Of a stretch of DNA of 64,000 nucleotides, positions 61,791-64,000 are shown piece by piece. Each line of letters starts with the position of its first letter. Position 1 is the first letter of the stretch. This stretch comes from Daphnia carinata (taxonomy: Eukaryota; Arthropoda; Branchiopoda; Diplostraca; Daphniidae): positions 124,001 through 188,000 of the forward strand of contig NW_026712464.1 of the NCBI RefSeq assembly GCF_022539665.2, given 5' to 3'. Below the pieces are notes generated by a model. The model worked only from the letters and a program-made list of their open reading frames with translations, searched no databases and was not told where the DNA came from. Both the position numbers and the translations under genes were made by a program.

Positions 61791-64000
61791 AAGTTTGAAT
61801 GTAGATATTGAAACTGATTCTATAACACTATATTCACATTGAATACACGTATATTTGATGCTGTTTGAATGTAGATATTGAAACTCACTCTATAACACTA
61901 TATTCACATTGAATACACGTATATTTGATGCTGTTTGAATGTAGATATTGAAACTGATTCTATAACACTATATTCACATTGAATACACGTATATTTGATG
62001 CTGTTTGAATGTAGATATTGAAACTCACTGTATCACACTATATTCACATTGAATACACGTATATTTGATGCTGTTTGAATGTAGATATTGAAACTGATTC
62101 TATAACACTATATTCACATTGAATACACGTATATTTGATGCTGTTTGAATGTAGATATTGAAACTCATTATCATACTATATTCACATTGAATACACGTAT
62201 ATTTGATGCTGTTTGAATGTAGATATTGAAACTGATTCTACTGTATCACACTATATTCACATTGAATACACGTATATTTGATGCTGTTTGAATGTAGATA
62301 TTGAAACTGATTCTATAACACTATATTCACATTGAATACACGTATATTTGATGCTGTTTGAATGTAGATATTGAAACTGATTCTATAACACTATATTCAC
62401 ATTGAATACACGTATATTTGATGCTGTTTGAATGTAGATATTGAAACTCACTGTATTACACTATATTCACATTGAATACACGTATATTTGATGCTGTTTG
62501 AATGTAGATATTGAAACTGATTCTATAACACTATATTCACATTGAATACACGTATATTTGATGCTGTTTGAATGTAGATATTGAAACTGATTCTATAACA
62601 CTATATTCACATTGAATACACGTATATTTGATGCTGTTTGAATGTAGATATTGAAACTCATTGTATCACACTATATTCACATTGAATACACGTATATTTG
62701 ATGCTGTTTGAATGTAGATATTGAAACTGATTCTATAACACTATATTCACATTGAATACACGTATATTTGATGCTGTTTGAATGTAGATATTGAAACTCA
62801 CTGTATCAACACTATATTCACATTGAATACACGTATATTTGATGCTGTTTGAATGTAGATATGAAACTGATTCTATAACACTATATTCACATTGAATACA
62901 CGTATATTTGATGCTGTTTGAATGTAGATATTGAAACTCACTGTATAACACTATATTCACATTGAATACATATTTGATATTTGAATGTAGATTTGAATGT
63001 ATATATATTCACATTGAATACACGTATATTTGATTGTGTTTGAATGTAGATATTAAAACTCACTATATCACACTATATTCACATTGAATACACGTATATT
63101 TGATGCTGTTTGAATGTAGATCATGAAACTCATTCTATAACACTATATTCACATTGAATACACGTATATTTGATGCTGTTTGAATGTAGATATTGAAACT
63201 GATTCTATAACACTATATTCACATTGAATACACGTATATTTGATGCTGTTTGAATGTAGATATTGAAACTGATTCTATAACACTATATTCACATTGAATA
63301 CACGTATATTTGATGCTGTTTGAATGTAGATATTGAAACTGATTCTATAACATATTTCACATTGAATACACGTATATTTGATGCTGTTTGAATGTAGATA
63401 TTGAAACTCACTGTATAACACTATATTCACATTGAATACACGTATATTTGATGCTGTTTGAATGTAGATATTGAAACTGATTCTATAACACTATATTCAC
63501 ATTGAATACACGTATATTTGATGCTGTTTGAATGTAGATATTGAAACTGATTCTATAACACTATATTCACATTGAATACACGTATATTTGATGCTGTTTG
63601 AATGTAGATATTGAAACTGATTCTATAACACTATATTCACATTGAATACACGTATATTTGATGCTGTTTGAATGTAGATATTGAAACTGATTCTATAACA
63701 CTATATTCACATTGAATACACGTATATTTGATGCTGTTTGAATGTAGATATTGAAACTGATTCTATAACACTATATTCACATTGAATACACGTATATTTG
63801 ATGCTGTTTGAATGTAGATATTGAAACTGATTCTATAACACTATATTCACATTGAATACACGTATATTTGATGCTGTTTGAATGTAGATATTGAAACTGA
63901 TTCTATAACACTATATTCACATTGAATACACGTATATTTGATGCTGTTTGAATGTAGATATTGAAACTGATTCTATAACACTATATTCACATTGAATACA
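61791..64000. repeat. 70-bp satellite, monomeric array (~31 monomers)
   Basis: From here on the GATACTG/GATCATG type is essentially absent and units carry GATGCTG and GATATTG, alternating GATTCTAT with CACTGTAT up to about 62950. A scrambled unit lies at about 62969-63040. Near-uniform monomers then run to the end of the window, so the array continues beyond it. Confidence 0.94.

Noticed and set aside
12219..62960. Recurring 60-75 codon minus-strand frames in the satellite (for example 12219-12413, 22438-22632, 33103-33297, 38320-38541, 62733-62960)
   Set aside because: They are the 70-bp unit read through three frames, since 70 is not a multiple of 3. They appear only where a variant monomer removes a stop. 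No start context, conservation or composition suggests a gene.
1..64000. CRISPR-like regular spacing
   Set aside because: Repeat follows repeat with no unique spacers, and the window is eukaryotic with retrotransposons. It is a tandem satellite.
1..64000. Telomeric repeat or rDNA array
   Set aside because: The unit is 70 bp, with no TTAGG/TTAGGG-like repeat and no rRNA similarity that I can see.
1..64000. CENP-B box within the monomer
   Set aside because: No sequence close to the mammalian box core (TTCG....A..CGGG) occurs in the consensus monomer.

Overview
This window is eukaryotic heterochromatin, most likely from an insect. About 49 kb of the 64 kb (roughly 700 units) is one AT-rich tandem satellite with a 70-bp monomer (19 G+C of 70 bases, about 27%). 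Two LTR retrotransposons, both on the minus strand, interrupt it. No host protein gene, tRNA, rRNA, CRISPR or prokaryotic feature is visible. The arthropod assignment rests on the elements: a Ty3/Gypsy (Metaviridae) element carrying a baculovirus-F-like envelope, and a BEL/Pao element. I cannot name the species.

Layout. (1) 1-2360: diverged satellite. (2) 2361-11063: an 8.7-kb env-bearing Ty3/Gypsy element with 387-bp LTRs differing at 2 positions, a 4-bp ATAT target duplication, and a primer site matching the 3' end of tRNA-Ala. Its Gag-protease frame is open. The pol region is broken by two single-base frame changes at homopolymer runs and one in-frame TGA. Integrase and envelope lie in one continuous frame, which ends in a second TGA right after the membrane anchor. 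(3) 11064-25160: about 200 nearly identical monomers. (4) 25161-27712: diverged, indel-rich monomers. (5) 27713-29727: a homogeneous block. (6) 29728 to about 34200: a transition zone. (7) About 34200-54707 and, beyond the second element, 60874-61790: a higher-order array built largely from a 140-bp dimer of two 70-bp monomer types, with nested duplications of 5, 12, 20, 26 and 37 monomers. (8) 54708-60873: a 6.2-kb BEL/Pao element with near-identical LTRs, a perfect 5-bp GAATG target duplication and one open 1783-codon Gag-Pol frame. (9) 61791-64000: simpler monomeric satellite.

How the parts relate. In each element, gag, protease, reverse transcriptase, RNase H and integrase would support copy-and-paste transposition; the first also encodes a membrane-fusion envelope protein. 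The BEL/Pao element looks young and structurally complete, but its protease reads D-K-G where D-[S/T]-G is expected. The Ty3/Gypsy copy is also young by its LTRs, yet its pol is broken as written. Both elements entered the same few bases (monomer positions 44-49) of the 70-bp unit in the same orientation. The array resembles a centromeric or pericentromeric satellite, but sequence alone cannot prove that.

Monomer numbering used below starts at AACACTATAT (positions 1-10) and ends at CTGATTCTAT (61-70).
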